In this document: positions 34,764-44,099 of the stretch, piece by piece
How the letters are laid out: each line of letters begins with the position of its first letter
Numbering within the stretch: position 1 is the first letter of the stretch
Origin: Heterohyrax brucei
Taxonomy: Eukaryota > Chordata > Mammalia > Hyracoidea > Procaviidae
Direction of reading: 5' to 3'
Assembly (NCBI GenBank): GCA_028571685.1
Contig: CM053143.1
Span: 9,973,501 to 10,037,500, forward strand
DNA: 64,000 nucleotides
Position numbers and translations under genes: made by a program
The notes under the pieces: model-generated
Told to the model about the DNA's origin: nothing
The model's input: the letters and a program-made list of their open reading frames with translations, nothing else
Databases searched by the model: none

Positions 34764-35276
34764 TGTCTCGCTTACCTAGTGCTGCTATAACAGAAATGCT
34801 ATAAGTTGATGGGAAATAGGACTTTATACTCTCACAATTCAGTAGGCTACAAGTTCAAATTCAGGATATCACCTCCAGCGGAAGCATCTGTCTCTCTCTT
34901 TGTCAGTTCTGGGGGAGGTCCTTGTCATCAGTCTTCCTGTGGTTTAGGGAGTTCTCAGCACAGGGATCTCAGGTCCAAAGCACACACATGGTTTCTGGCA
35001 CCATTTTCTTGTTGGTGTCAGTTCCCTCTGTCTCTCTGCTCACTGCTCGTCTATATTTTAAAAGAGATTGACTTAAGACAACCATCTTATAGATTGAGCC
35101 CTGCCTCATTAACAGAACTACCTCTAATCCCACCTCATTTACCTCATAAATGTATGATTTACTACACATAGGAAAACCACCAGATGACAAAATGGTTAGA
35201 CAATCACATCATACAGGAAATCACAGCCTAGCCAAGTTGACACATATTTTGAGGGCACACAATTCAATCTGTGATA
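34764..35276 (-). mobile_element. Solo MaLR-type LTR inserted in L2
   Basis: Same LTR family (TAGTGCTGCTATAACAGAAA near the left end, GCACACAATTCAATCTGTGA near the right). L2 continues on both sides. CCATT (34759-34763) and CCATG (35277-35281) form a slightly decayed 5-bp duplication. The 121-codon frame across it is not a gene. Confidence 0.82.
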
Positions 35277-35342
35277 CCATGGAACCTAGAACAGCATCAG
35301 CCATATGATGTAGTCAATGAATATTTATTGAATGAGTGAATG
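35277..35342 (+). repeat. L2 LINE 3' end, second piece
   Basis: ACCTAGAACAGCATCAGCC, then AATGAATATTTATTGAATGAG: the characteristic L2 terminus, resuming after the LTR. Confidence 0.7.
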
Positions 35343-35636
35343 TTATACAAAACTCTATGTATCCACAGGAACAGTAAAGAGCACACAGCATAGACAAGTG
35401 AGCTGAGTAAACTGCTGAGACAGTAAGAGCAGTTTTGAAATACATTAATTATGACAGATTATCACTGCAAAAAGATTAAATTTTAAATTCAATCCATCTG
35501 GTTTCTTCTAATGTGTGTTTTACCATCATTTGAGGACTAACTAGAGTATGATAATCAGAGAGATTTATTTTTAGGTAAAAAGAAACTAAGAAAAGGCTAA
35601 TGTAAAAAATATATATAACTAGCCATCCTGCTATCT

Positions 35637-35671
35637 ACACACACACACTCACATACAAACACACACACACA
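35637..35671. repeat. CA microsatellite, interrupted
   Basis: ACACACACACACTCACATAC, then ACACACACACACAC, in otherwise unidentified sequence. Confidence 0.85.
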
Positions 35672-36904
35672 TTTTTAGTTCTAATAAGTCAGTTAAAGTC
35701 ATATTCTATCTTAAACTATGAAAATTTCCAGACAGAGAACTAGAACATGCATGGGTACCTTAAAATATATAGGCTATTTTGTTCTTACAGTTTATGTATA
35801 ATTACTACTATTTATTTTTTGGGAAGTGGTGGGCTAGTAACATTTGGAACTTACTTACAAAGATATTTTAAGAAGAAATATGTTTTTCAGAAAGTTTTCC
35901 AAGCTTCATATTCAGTGTAATTTTACAATATTGAAATCCATATGAAAAAGTAATACTCAGGAGGAGCGCTAAGGAGTAAGTTATAACCTTATGTCAAAAT
36001 GATGAATTTACTATACCCAATGTTTGATAATATTTTATAAAAAAAATAACTAGTTATTTCTTTTTGTTGATATGCAGTAACATGAAGTTTCCCTTTAAAG
36101 ATTTGTATGATAGGACAGCTCTGACTAAATTTCTGTGTAACTCAAATGGTAAGAAGAAAAATAGTATAAAGATAGACATTTGAGTAGAAAGAGTTGTTTT
36201 CTTATAAACCTAAAAATTTCAAAAGTGCTAGAATCCTCAGGCATTTTTCCTTCTGTTCTACTGTCCTTTCTCCCCTAATCCATCTCACCTTCTACATCCA
36301 TCCCTCTCTTCTTCCCGTCAGTGAACAGTTAAACATCATCTTTAAATGTGTAAATCTTGATGATACAAAATGGCTTAAGACTGTGACTTTACTCCCCAAA
36401 TTGTTATAGTCTAGTATGAAAATGAGGGAAAACATTTATCAAATTTACTGAATAAATAAATCTATATTTTTAATTTCAATACATTTGTCATCAGGAACTT
36501 ACAAACAGTAATTTCTTAGATGTAAGCTGGCATCCAACAGGTTTTAGAATTCATTATATGCAGCACTAGCAGACCCAGGTCCAATAAAGAAACTACACAC
36601 TAGTTATTCCGTTTTATTTTTTATTTTGACAATCAGAATAATGCCCCTTTTAAATATTTGAACATTGGGTCTGATAACACAGTCCATTTCTGCTTACTTA
36701 TAGCAGACACTGGTCTGGTACTGCTTATTAATTTTTCTATGAACATAATGTTTATAGTAGGTGTGTGATTAATGTAACTAGTGGTAGACGTCTCCTTGTC
36801 GGCCACATAAGAGAATAGCTATGCCTGGCAGCAGGGCCAATTCTGTCACCTCATTATCTTGATCCTAATCTGATTTAATTTCCCCACCCCCAGCATTCTC
36901 TTTT

Positions 36905-36933
36905 ATTGGATGACTCATCTTGGCTATAAAAAA
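36905..36933 (+). promoter_or_regulatory. Promoter-like motif cluster
   Basis: Within 30 bp lie an inverted CCAAT box (ATTGG, 36905), an AP-1-like TGACTCA (36911-36917) and a TATA-like CTATAAAAAA (36924-36933). The spacing would suit initiation near 36955. No open frame or exon follows convincingly, and such words arise by chance in AT-rich DNA. Confidence 0.2.
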
Positions 36934-37322
36934 GTGATATTCTTTGTTCTCCAGATCATTGTAGAAAAACTACTTGATTATGCCTGTATAGATATAGCCT
37001 CTGGATAGAAGAAAGCTGTTTTCCCTTTAAAAACCTGAGAAGAACATGCAAAGTAAATAAACATAAGCCAAGCCATGTAAAAAGAGGTGATTCTGGTATG
37101 ATGCCAAGGATCAGACAATTCTCAAGACCTATAAAGTGATACATTGTAATAGATGCCCCATGCTTGAAACCATTTCCATAACAAAGGAGAACATTCACGA
37201 ATAAGAATATGTTACCTGGGTCACACCGTAGGATTCCAAGAACTTGTCTGGGGAAAAGTTTTGGAAAGATCTGAAAGAAGCAGTCTTTTTCTGAAGGGAG
37301 AGCTTTTTTTTTTTAATCATCC

Positions 37323-37360
37323 CTGATCCGACTATACGACACTTGGCTTGGCTCTTGGCT
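37323..37360 (+). repeat. SINE tail scrap, plus orientation
   Basis: GATCCGACTATACGACACTT, then GGCTTGGCTCTTGGC. This is the last ~35 bp of the GCCAA-tailed SINE read in sense, with a few changes. No clear duplication flanks it. It follows a run of 10 T. Confidence 0.6.
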
Positions 37361-37689
37361 AGTACTGTACAGTCATAGTCCATCTTTTTATTTTTCCCCT
37401 CACACAGTTTGTTTTAGGAAAAAACTGGGGAATGTTTTCTTTTCATGTATTTTACCTTAGCACTGCCATACATTCTTCATTCTGCTAGTGGTGATAGCAC
37501 CATCTCTCCCCTCTTCTTGATATAAAAAAATCCCAAATCAGTTATCACTGAATTTATTCTGATTTGTGGTTGATTTTCTCAGAATAAATCACCATGCTTC
37601 TGTTCTGATGCATCTCTGTTAATCTGAAACTCCATCCTTTAGGTTAGCAGAAGAATGCATTAACCATTTGCACTATTCAGGGATTCCTC

Positions 37690-38040
37690 TTTCTATATGC
37701 AAGGTCCTATTCCATGAACTGTATCACAGCAGTGAATAAGACAGATAAGGTCTCTGACTTGTTGGAAATCAACAGGCTAGCAGAAGAGGTAAGCAATAAA
37801 CAAGCAAATGAATATATAATTTCAGGTAGTCATAAATGGAATAAAGAAGATCAAATCATGTTAAAGAGGTGGAACAAGGATAGAGGGCACAGGATGATGC
37901 AAGGAAGATGGGGTATTTTAGAGAGAAAATTCAGAAAAGTCTTCACTAAGCAATTGCTTTTAAGCAGATGTTTGAGTGAGTCTTGCAAAGTGAGCCAAGA
38001 GGGTAGAAAATTCTATACGATGAAATGGCAAGCATAAAGA
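37690..38040 (+). repeat. Probable ancient mammal-wide repeat
   Basis: GCAGTGAATAAGACAGATAAGG, CAATAAACAAGCAAATG and ATTTCAGGTAGTCATAAATG are phrases I know from old mammal-wide interspersed repeats. I cannot name the family. The 107-codon frame over it has no domain. Confidence 0.4.
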
Positions 38041-38149
38041 AGTCAGTGTATTCTCAAAAGGAAAGCCATTAATCTAGAAGAATTAGACCATTAGGTAAGA
38101 ACTGAGTCACTAGGTAGAAAATGTATCATTCATTAAAAAAAATAAATAA

Positions 38150-38291
38150 AAAATCTTATTGCTGTCGAGTTGACTCTAACTTGAAGTGACCCTGTAGACA
38201 GAGTAGAACTGTTCCATGGAGTTTCCAAGGAAACTGGAGGACCTGAATCACCAAACTTTAGCAGTTAACCTCTATGCCACCAGGGTTTCTA
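38150..38291 (-). repeat. AfroSINE copy
   Basis: Starts TTATTGCTGTCGAGTTGACT and ends TGCCACCAGGGTTTCT. About 15 bp of the head is lost. Confidence 0.85.
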
Positions 38292-38469
38292 TATAATCAG
38301 TTAGGTCTTTGGATTTTACTCTATATGTACTCTATGGGAAGCAACTAGAAGATACTTAATTTTTTATTTCAAAATGTTTCAGACATACAAAAGAGACTTC
38401 AAAGAAGCAAGCATTTGTGTATATAGTATTCAACCTAGTGAACATAAGAAAATTGAATCTCCTTAACAA

Positions 38470-38928
38470 TACCAACAAAAAATATATACACTATTCATTC
38501 AGATATAAATCTAACAGATTTTTTTTAGACCTTTAGAGAGAAAAAAATTTTTATTGGAAAATATAGAGAAAGATTTAACGTTAAAGAAGTCAATTCTCTA
38601 TCTATTCACTGAATTTTTCAAAGGAGCTAGAAAAGATAATTCTTACATTCACATCAAAATGAAAAGAGTCAAGAAAATCAAATGAAAAAAAAAAAAAGAA
38701 GCTGAACTTCCCTGGCCAGATACAACGACGCATTACTAAATTATATCAATTAAGGTATTGATATAGAAATACCGAGAGAAAAAGGAATAGAATTGAGGAT
38801 ACAGAAACGTATCCATGTTTAGGTGAAAATCTGATAAATGGTAGAAATGACATTGTAGATCAATGGGAAAAATCTTGACTATTTAATAAAGTGTGATTGG
38901 GTGATTAGTTACTCAAAAGGAAAAATAT
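38470..38928 (+). mobile_element. Old L1 ORF2 fragment
   Basis: TAGATCAATGGGAAAAATCTTG, then ACTATTTAATAAAGTGTGATTG resemble the late reverse transcriptase part of old L1s. It is very diverged. The young L1 at 38929 is inserted next to it, with duplication at 38918-38928. Confidence 0.5.
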
Positions 38929-40438
38929 TCAAATCAAGACTACAATGAGGTACCACCTCACCCCAACAAGGTTGGCCATGATCCAAAAAACACAAAACAA
39001 TAAATGCTGGAGAGGCTGTGGAGAAAGTGGAACTCTCCTACACTGTTGGTGGAGTTGCAAAATGGTCCAGCCTCTTTGGAAAGCAATCTGGCACTTTCTT
39101 AAAAAAATGGATATACATACATCATTTGACCCAGTAATTCCACTACTTGGAATATATCCTACAGAATCAAGGCCTTTCACACCAACAGACACATGCACAA
39201 GAATGTTTATCACAGCACAGTGCACGATAGCAAAAAGATGGAATCAACCCAGATGCTCAACGACAGAGGAATGGATAGGTAAACTATGGTATGTATACTC
39301 AATGGAGCATTATGCAATGATAAAGAATAATGATGATTCCAGGAAACATCTCATAACCTGGTTTCAACGGGAAGACATTATGTTGAGTGAAAGTAGTCAG
39401 CGACAAAAGGACAAATATTGTATGAGACCACTACGATAAGATTTCAAAAACAGACTTACATATAGAAGAAAAGACTCTTTGATGGCTGCAAGAGCGGGGA
39501 GGGAGGGAGGGCGAGGGCGAGGGTTTAGATTAGACAGTTGGTAGAAATCTGGTTGGGTGAAATCAGTGATAGCAAGCATTAGAAACAAGAACAATATTAA
39601 GTGGACTTCAGCATAACTTGAATACTTCTCCCATCTTAACCCAATATTGCAGGGACAGAGAAGCTGGGGCAGGAGGCAGGAGACCATGCTCTTGGGCGAA
39701 ACCGAGGCCAACTGGCACAACTAGCGTTTTGCTAAGAGGGGTCTCTGCATCCCACATTGGTGAGTGGTGTCTGGGGTCTTAAAAGCTGCCAAGCTGCCAT
39801 CTAGGGGCACAGCAAATGATTCCAACTCAGCAGGAATGGATGCTCACCGAGGACCAAAATGACACAGAGTAAAGACAACCCAGGAGATACAGAGACCCAC
39901 ATGAGTGGGTGCCTACATAGACTGGGACCTGAAGAACCGGATGGTGCCTGGCCACCACCAGTGAGAGCCACGATGGAGCTCACTAAGTTGAGTTTCACTG
40001 GCCACACAAGAATAAAAAGCGGTGTACCCTGAGATCGCCACTAAAAGACCGCAATTGATGATCCATTGGCTTCGGGGTTCCCCTGGGAGCATGGCCCCTG
40101 GCCCTGATGCTGCCCTTGCCAATAACGAAGGTCCACTCTTTGGACACGAATGGACTGGACTTGGCTATGCAGAGTGACCATATATTGGATGCACTTTACT
40201 GTTCTATGCATCTATAGGATATCCTGCTGACCTCTGGCTGGAGTAAGGGGAGTGAGTGGAGAGGAGGGGAAAGGAGACTTTTGGGAGGATGAGACATGTA
40301 TGGAGCACAGTGGAATAGTGTGCTGTCACCGGACAGGGAGAGCAGTGGGAGCTGCATATAGGTGGACATGTAAATTTATATGGGAATGTATGTTTTCACT
40401 CAGTCACAATAAAAAAGAAAGAGAGAGAGAAAAAAAAG
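38929..40438 (+). mobile_element. Young 5'-truncated L1 (ORF2 C-terminus and 3' UTR)
   Basis: A 1510-bp insertion with an 11-bp duplication, AGGAAAAATAT (38918-38928 and 40439-40449). It begins inside ORF2. A 164-codon frame (38945-39439) keeps the ORF2 C-terminus to its natural stop, with the cysteine-bearing CWRGCGESGTLLHCWW segment and the RQKDKYCMRPLR end. The 3' UTR (39440-40400) contains a G-rich tract (39496-39523) and ends in an A/G-rich tail. The open C-terminus and short tail suggest a recent insertion. Its 3' UTR matches that of the minus-strand L1 at 51414-53416. Confidence 0.93.
39496..39523 (+). other. G-quadruplex-capable tract in L1 3' UTR
   Basis: Runs of three or four G separated by one to three bases: GGGGAGGGAGGGAGGG, then CGAGGGCGAGGG. 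L1 3' UTRs in other mammals also carry such a tract. Confidence 0.8.
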
Positions 40439-40629
40439 AGGAAAAATATAGCACTAATACTACTATTGCATCTTGCAAAATAAAAAAAAACAATTATTTG
40501 GTATAATACAAACTTATACGTGAAAGCTAAGTTTTAAAACATTTATAACAGTGAAAGAAGGCAAAAAGGGAAAAATTAAACTTAATTTCTTTAGGATTTG
40601 AATTTAGAATTTGAAAACTTTTATTCACG

Positions 40630-40719
40630 AACAAAGACACTATAGGACAGAGTAGATCTGTCCCAGAAGTTTCCCAGAGGTTTCCAACAGCACGTAACCA
40701 CTGTTCCACCAGGGCTCCA
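40630..40719 (-). repeat. AfroSINE, partial
   Basis: CACTATAGGACAGAGTAGATC to CCACCAGGGCTCC; the tail-side third is missing. The next SINE inserted at its head end. Confidence 0.75.
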
Positions 40720-40722
40720 CGT

Positions 40723-40893
40723 TAAAAAAAGAAAAAACACCTCACTGCCGTCAAGTTCATTCCAACTTACGGCAACCCTACAGGATAGAGTAGAACTCAC
40801 ACATAAAGTTTCCAAGGAGCACCTGGTGGATTCCACCTGCTGATCTTTTGGTTAGCAGCCCTAGCACTCAACCACTATGCCACCAGTGTTTCC
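40723..40893 (-). repeat. AfroSINE with target duplication
   Basis: Complete copy flanked by AGGGCTCCACGT (40711-40722) and AGGGTTCCACGT (40894-40905). The duplicated bases belong to the end of the preceding SINE, so this copy is the younger one. Confidence 0.9.
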
Positions 40894-40961
40894 AGGGTTC
40901 CACGTACAGAGGTGTAATTCCTGGCTAGAGTGGGATGGAGTTAATCTGTGTACTAAGAGAA

Positions 40962-41098
40962 TCTACCACATTGGAAAGAAAACAGAACCTACTTAAATAT
41001 CTATCAAAAAGAAAAATGATAGACACATTTTGGTGTATTCATACAGTGGAATACTCTACAGCAACATGGTAAACAGAGAAAATACTGCAATTGTTAAG
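40962..41098 (+). mobile_element. Old L1 ORF2 3' fragment
   Basis: AAATATCTATCAAAAAGAAAA and GTGTATTCATACAGTGGAATACTC are the conserved L1 ORF2 3' text (VYSYSGILY-like). Confidence 0.65.
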
Positions 41099-41174
41099 GA
41101 TTTCATTTTGATTAGAATCTCAACTAACACTCATGGAAGCAGCAGCTGAGAAATCAAATCTTCTGTAAAAAAAA

Positions 41175-41225
41175 AACCCAGTGCCGCTGAGTCAGATCCA
41201 ACTCATGGCAACCCTAGAGACCAGA
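41175..41225 (-). repeat. AfroSINE tail fragment
   Basis: CCAGTGCCGCTGAGTCAGAT, then CCAACTCATGGCAACCC, about 50 bp from the tail end only, next to an A10 run. It abuts the RTE fragment at 41233. Confidence 0.75.
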
Positions 41226-41232
41226 TCTCTTT

Positions 41233-41731
41233 ATAGTGTTAAAAAGCGAAAAATGTCACTAAGATTAAGGTACACCTGACCCAAGCCACGGTATTTTCAG
41301 TCAACTCTTAGGCATGCAAACACGGACAATGAATCAGGAAAATTGAAGAAGCATTAATACATTTGAATTTATTGTGCTAGTGAAGAACATTGAATGTATA
41401 TACTACGGACTGCCAGAAGAGCAAATCTGTCTTAGAAGATGTACCACCAGAATGCTTCTTAGAAGTGAGGATGATGAGATCATCTCACATGCTTTAGACA
41501 TGTTATCAGAAAGAACCAGTCTGTGGAAAAAGACATCATGCTTGGTAAAGTACTGAATCTGAGAAAGAGAAGCCCCTCAATGAGATGGACTGACATAGTG
41601 GCTGCAAGAATAAGCTCAAACAGACCATCAGTTGTAAGAATGGCACAGAACTGGCAGTGTTTCAATGTATTGTATATAGAGTCACTGACAGTTAGAACCA
41701 ACATGATAGCACCTAAGAACAGTCAAAGGGA
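41233..41731 (+). mobile_element. RTE LINE 3' fragment
   Basis: C-terminal RTE coding (TGTCACTAAGATTAAGGTAC to CATGCTTGGTAAAGTACTG) and the 3' terminal block with ATATAGAGTCACTGACAGTT near 41675. The frame is broken. The 60- to 74-codon frames are its shadows. Confidence 0.85.
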
Positions 41732-41920
41732 ATGAATTGATGCATAATATAGATATTTTGAAAAACAATAATAAGCAAAGAAAAAGTTTCAACAGAACAC
41801 ATAATTTGTATAAATAGATCCAAGCCTTAAATTGCTTAAAGTACATACATACACACATAGAATAAAAGCAGAAATACAAAAGTAGTAAGAGAAAACAGTA
41901 TATTCAGAATAATGTCTTTG

Positions 41921-42061
41921 AGTCAACCCTAGAGGTCAGAGTAGAACTGCCCCAAAGAGTTTCCAAGGAGTGCCTGTCAGATTTACTGTGCCGGTCAGAA
42001 TTACTGACCTTTGGGTTAGTAGATATAGTACTTAGTCCACTGCACCACCAGGGTTTCTGGG
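41921..42061 (-). repeat. AfroSINE copy
   Basis: GTCTTTGAGTCAACCCTAGAG to TGCACCACCAGGGTTTCT. About 20 bp of the tail-side part is missing, and about 20 bp (CTGTGCCGGTCAG) looks locally duplicated. Confidence 0.8.
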
Positions 42062-42227
42062 TACAGAGAGGAAGAACATGAAATGCAAATAGAAACAGTA
42101 CCTAAGGGGCCTCAATTATATTTTTAACATTTTTTAACATGGATAGTATTTATTATGTATTTCCTTGTTTCTTTTTATGTCAGAGATATTTTACAAAATA
42201 CGAGACAAAGGAAGTAGAAATGACTAA

Positions 42228-42273
42228 TGTTGTTGTTGTTTAGGTGCCATCAAATCAGTTCAACTCATAGACT
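42228..42273 (-). mobile_element. RTE 3' terminus scrap, 46 bp
   Basis: TGTTGTTGTTGTTTAGGTGCC, then ATCAAATCAGTTCAACTCATAG: only the RTE tail and terminal block. A very strongly 5'-truncated RTE. Confidence 0.7.
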
Positions 42274-42279
42274 AATAGA

Positions 42280-42640
42280 ATGACTAATAGTATGGACATA
42301 TTTGAGGAATTGCTTAAAAGGGGGAGAAAAGGGGTTGAAAGTTTACAGAAGAAGAAAGAATCAAAAAGTTAAGTAGCACCTAGGGAAGGTGTTTGTAAGA
42401 TGAAATTTAGTATAGCATATCCACATGCTTATGCAAAACGGTCCAGGAGAGAAGAAATAAATGATATATAAAAGATATAAAAAAACAATTGGAAAATAAT
42501 TAAAAGTAATAATAGTAAAGACAAGAGCAATAATCCTGAATGGGGAAGAGTAAGAAATCCTGTGCTTAAGCAGAAAGGATCAACTTAGATTTGAAAAGGA
42601 AAAAATCCATCTATTGTAAGAGGTTGTAATGATGAAGCAG
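42280..42640 (+). repeat. Possible ancient repeat
   Basis: Purine-rich text (AATCCATCTATTGTAAGAGG and similar) that looks like an old mammal-wide repeat. Family not named. Confidence 0.25.
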
Positions 42641-42796
42641 GTTATGTGAGTTTAGATGCAGGTGGGTTGACAGATTTAGATAAGACTATATTTTCTAATT
42701 ATCTCTTCTATATCATTTTAGGAAACTGTGGTAAAGTACAGGAAGACTTTGTGGTAGATCCAAAAAAAAAAAAAAAAAGAGAAAGTTATCAAGACA

Positions 42797-42935
42797 CTTT
42801 AAGAACTAAGGCTGCTAACCAAATAGGTCAGCAGTTTGAATTCCCTAAATGTTCTTTGGAAACCATATGGAGCATTTCTACTCTATGCTATAGGTTGCTA
42901 CAGTTGGCATTCAAACTACAGCAATGTTTTTGTTT
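42797..42935 (+). repeat. AfroSINE copy, 5' truncated
   Basis: AAGAACTAAGGCTGCTAACC, then box B-like CAGCAGTTTGAATTCC, then the body with TATGCTATAGGTTGCTACAG. The first part of the head is missing. The 104-codon frame across it is not a gene. Confidence 0.75.
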
Positions 42936-43504
42936 GTTTCTTTGTTTAATGTCAGTTTAACCCCAAGGATAAGGTCATTAGTGGAGAGGAGAAATGTCAG
43001 AGGTGTTTAAAATTTGAGGAGGACTTAGATGGTGTGGAATAGTAATCTGACAGAGGAGCAAATTGAATTACCTCAAGAATGGAATAAGATTGCCAGCAGT
43101 GTGGATAGTCAACTTGATAACTTGTGGCCAGAAACTTAAGGCAAAACAAAGTGAAATAGTTATGGTTTTCTCCCATCACAGCCAGCTGTTTAACTTAGCT
43201 AGATAGTTGTTGTTAACCAGATTCCACTTTTTTAGAAATTATGTATAAAAGAGATAAGGGAGTTAATATGCAGGCATAGGTTCCATGAAATGAATCTAAG
43301 CTAAATAAGATGAGAGATTAAGACTTCAGTGTTTGTGAACTCTGTAAACATAGTAAAGTCAATAGATTGGAAGTCACTACCTGGTTATTGAAGGGAGAGA
43401 ACATAAACAGCACACTAGAAAGATGTAATGAGGCAGTCAGAGAGTAAGAAGCTAAAAGAATTTTGGAGTTTGTAGTTACTGGAAAATAGTCACTAGAAAT
43501 GAAG
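42936..43504. other. Unidentified stretch
   Basis: Nothing I can name. It ends at the 5' end of L1-d. Confidence 0.35.
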
Positions 43505-43554
43505 ACTAGTCAGACAGTCTTGTAAATCCCTCTTACAACAAAATCAGGTGAATT
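43505..43554 (+). mobile_element. L1-d 5' end, before the mariner insertion
   Basis: ACTAGTCAGACAGTCTTGTA, then AATCCCTCTTACAACAAAATC, then GGTGAATTGA. This aligns with the start of L1-e (46960-47030: GTCAGATGTTACCTGTGATC ... GAATTGATTATAC). The L1 5' UTR is split here by the mariner-derived element. Confidence 0.75.
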
Positions 43555-44099
43555 GACAAAGACTGCCAATTAAGTTCATGAACTCATCCTAGAAAAAGTG
43601 CTACATACAGTTGCCTTTGAAGTACTCCCCTTAAGAAGCTGTGCACAAATACCAGAACATAGCCCACCTTCCAAAGAAATTTTGGAACTCTTTTTGGGGG
43701 GATGGCCATCACAGCTGTCACTGTGTTACCTTTGATGTCCTGACTGTCATCAAAACATCTTCCTTTCAATATTTACTTTGTCTTTGGGTAAAGAAAAAAG
43801 TTATTGGGGACCAGATCAGGTGAGTACAGAGGGTGTCACAATACAGTTATTTGTTTACTGGCTAACACCTCCCTCATAGACAACTATACAATTAAGTTTG
43901 CAAACTCACCACCTTGCCACTGTGTGCAGTGGCCATTCCAGAAAGATTTCCAAAACAGCTTAGAAGTATGCACTAGGCACTTGTATCAGTGCACAGCTTT
44001 CCAAGGAGAGTATTTTTAAGGTAACCATAATCATACTCAGCAATGAAGTATGTAGCATTTAGAACAACTAAGTTTGCAGATTAATTGTCAGACCTCGTA
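43555..44099 (-). mobile_element. Fold-back mariner-derived element, copy A
   Basis: About 545 bp. The left part encodes, on the minus strand, the C-terminal third of a mariner transposase (frame 43584-43769 includes LKGR-type KGRCFDDSQDIKGNTVTAVM), ending with a terminal repeat at 43563 (CTGCCAATTAAGTTCATGAA). The right part (from about 43888) repeats the same 3' terminal region in the opposite direction and ends AATTGTCAGACCTCGTA. Both outer ends are therefore 3' ends of the transposon. A third terminal-repeat-like word lies internally (43888-43907). It is inserted at a TA in the L1-d 5' UTR. It cannot encode transposase, and has the same structure as copy B. Confidence 0.85.

Larger units (their letters stand above)
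35343..37322. other. Unidentified 2-kb stretch, possibly single copy
   Basis: No repeat family recognised apart from a CA microsatellite (35637-35671). It includes the promoter-like cluster at 36905-36933. The frames of 71-80 codons carry no motif. Confidence 0.4.

Noticed and set aside
34806-35171. 121-codon plus-strand frame
   Set aside because: It lies wholly within a solo LTR and is antisense to it; no coding expected.
38945-39439. 164-codon frame as a possible host gene
   Set aside because: It is the L1 ORF2 C-terminus in a 5'-truncated insertion with target duplications and no start context.
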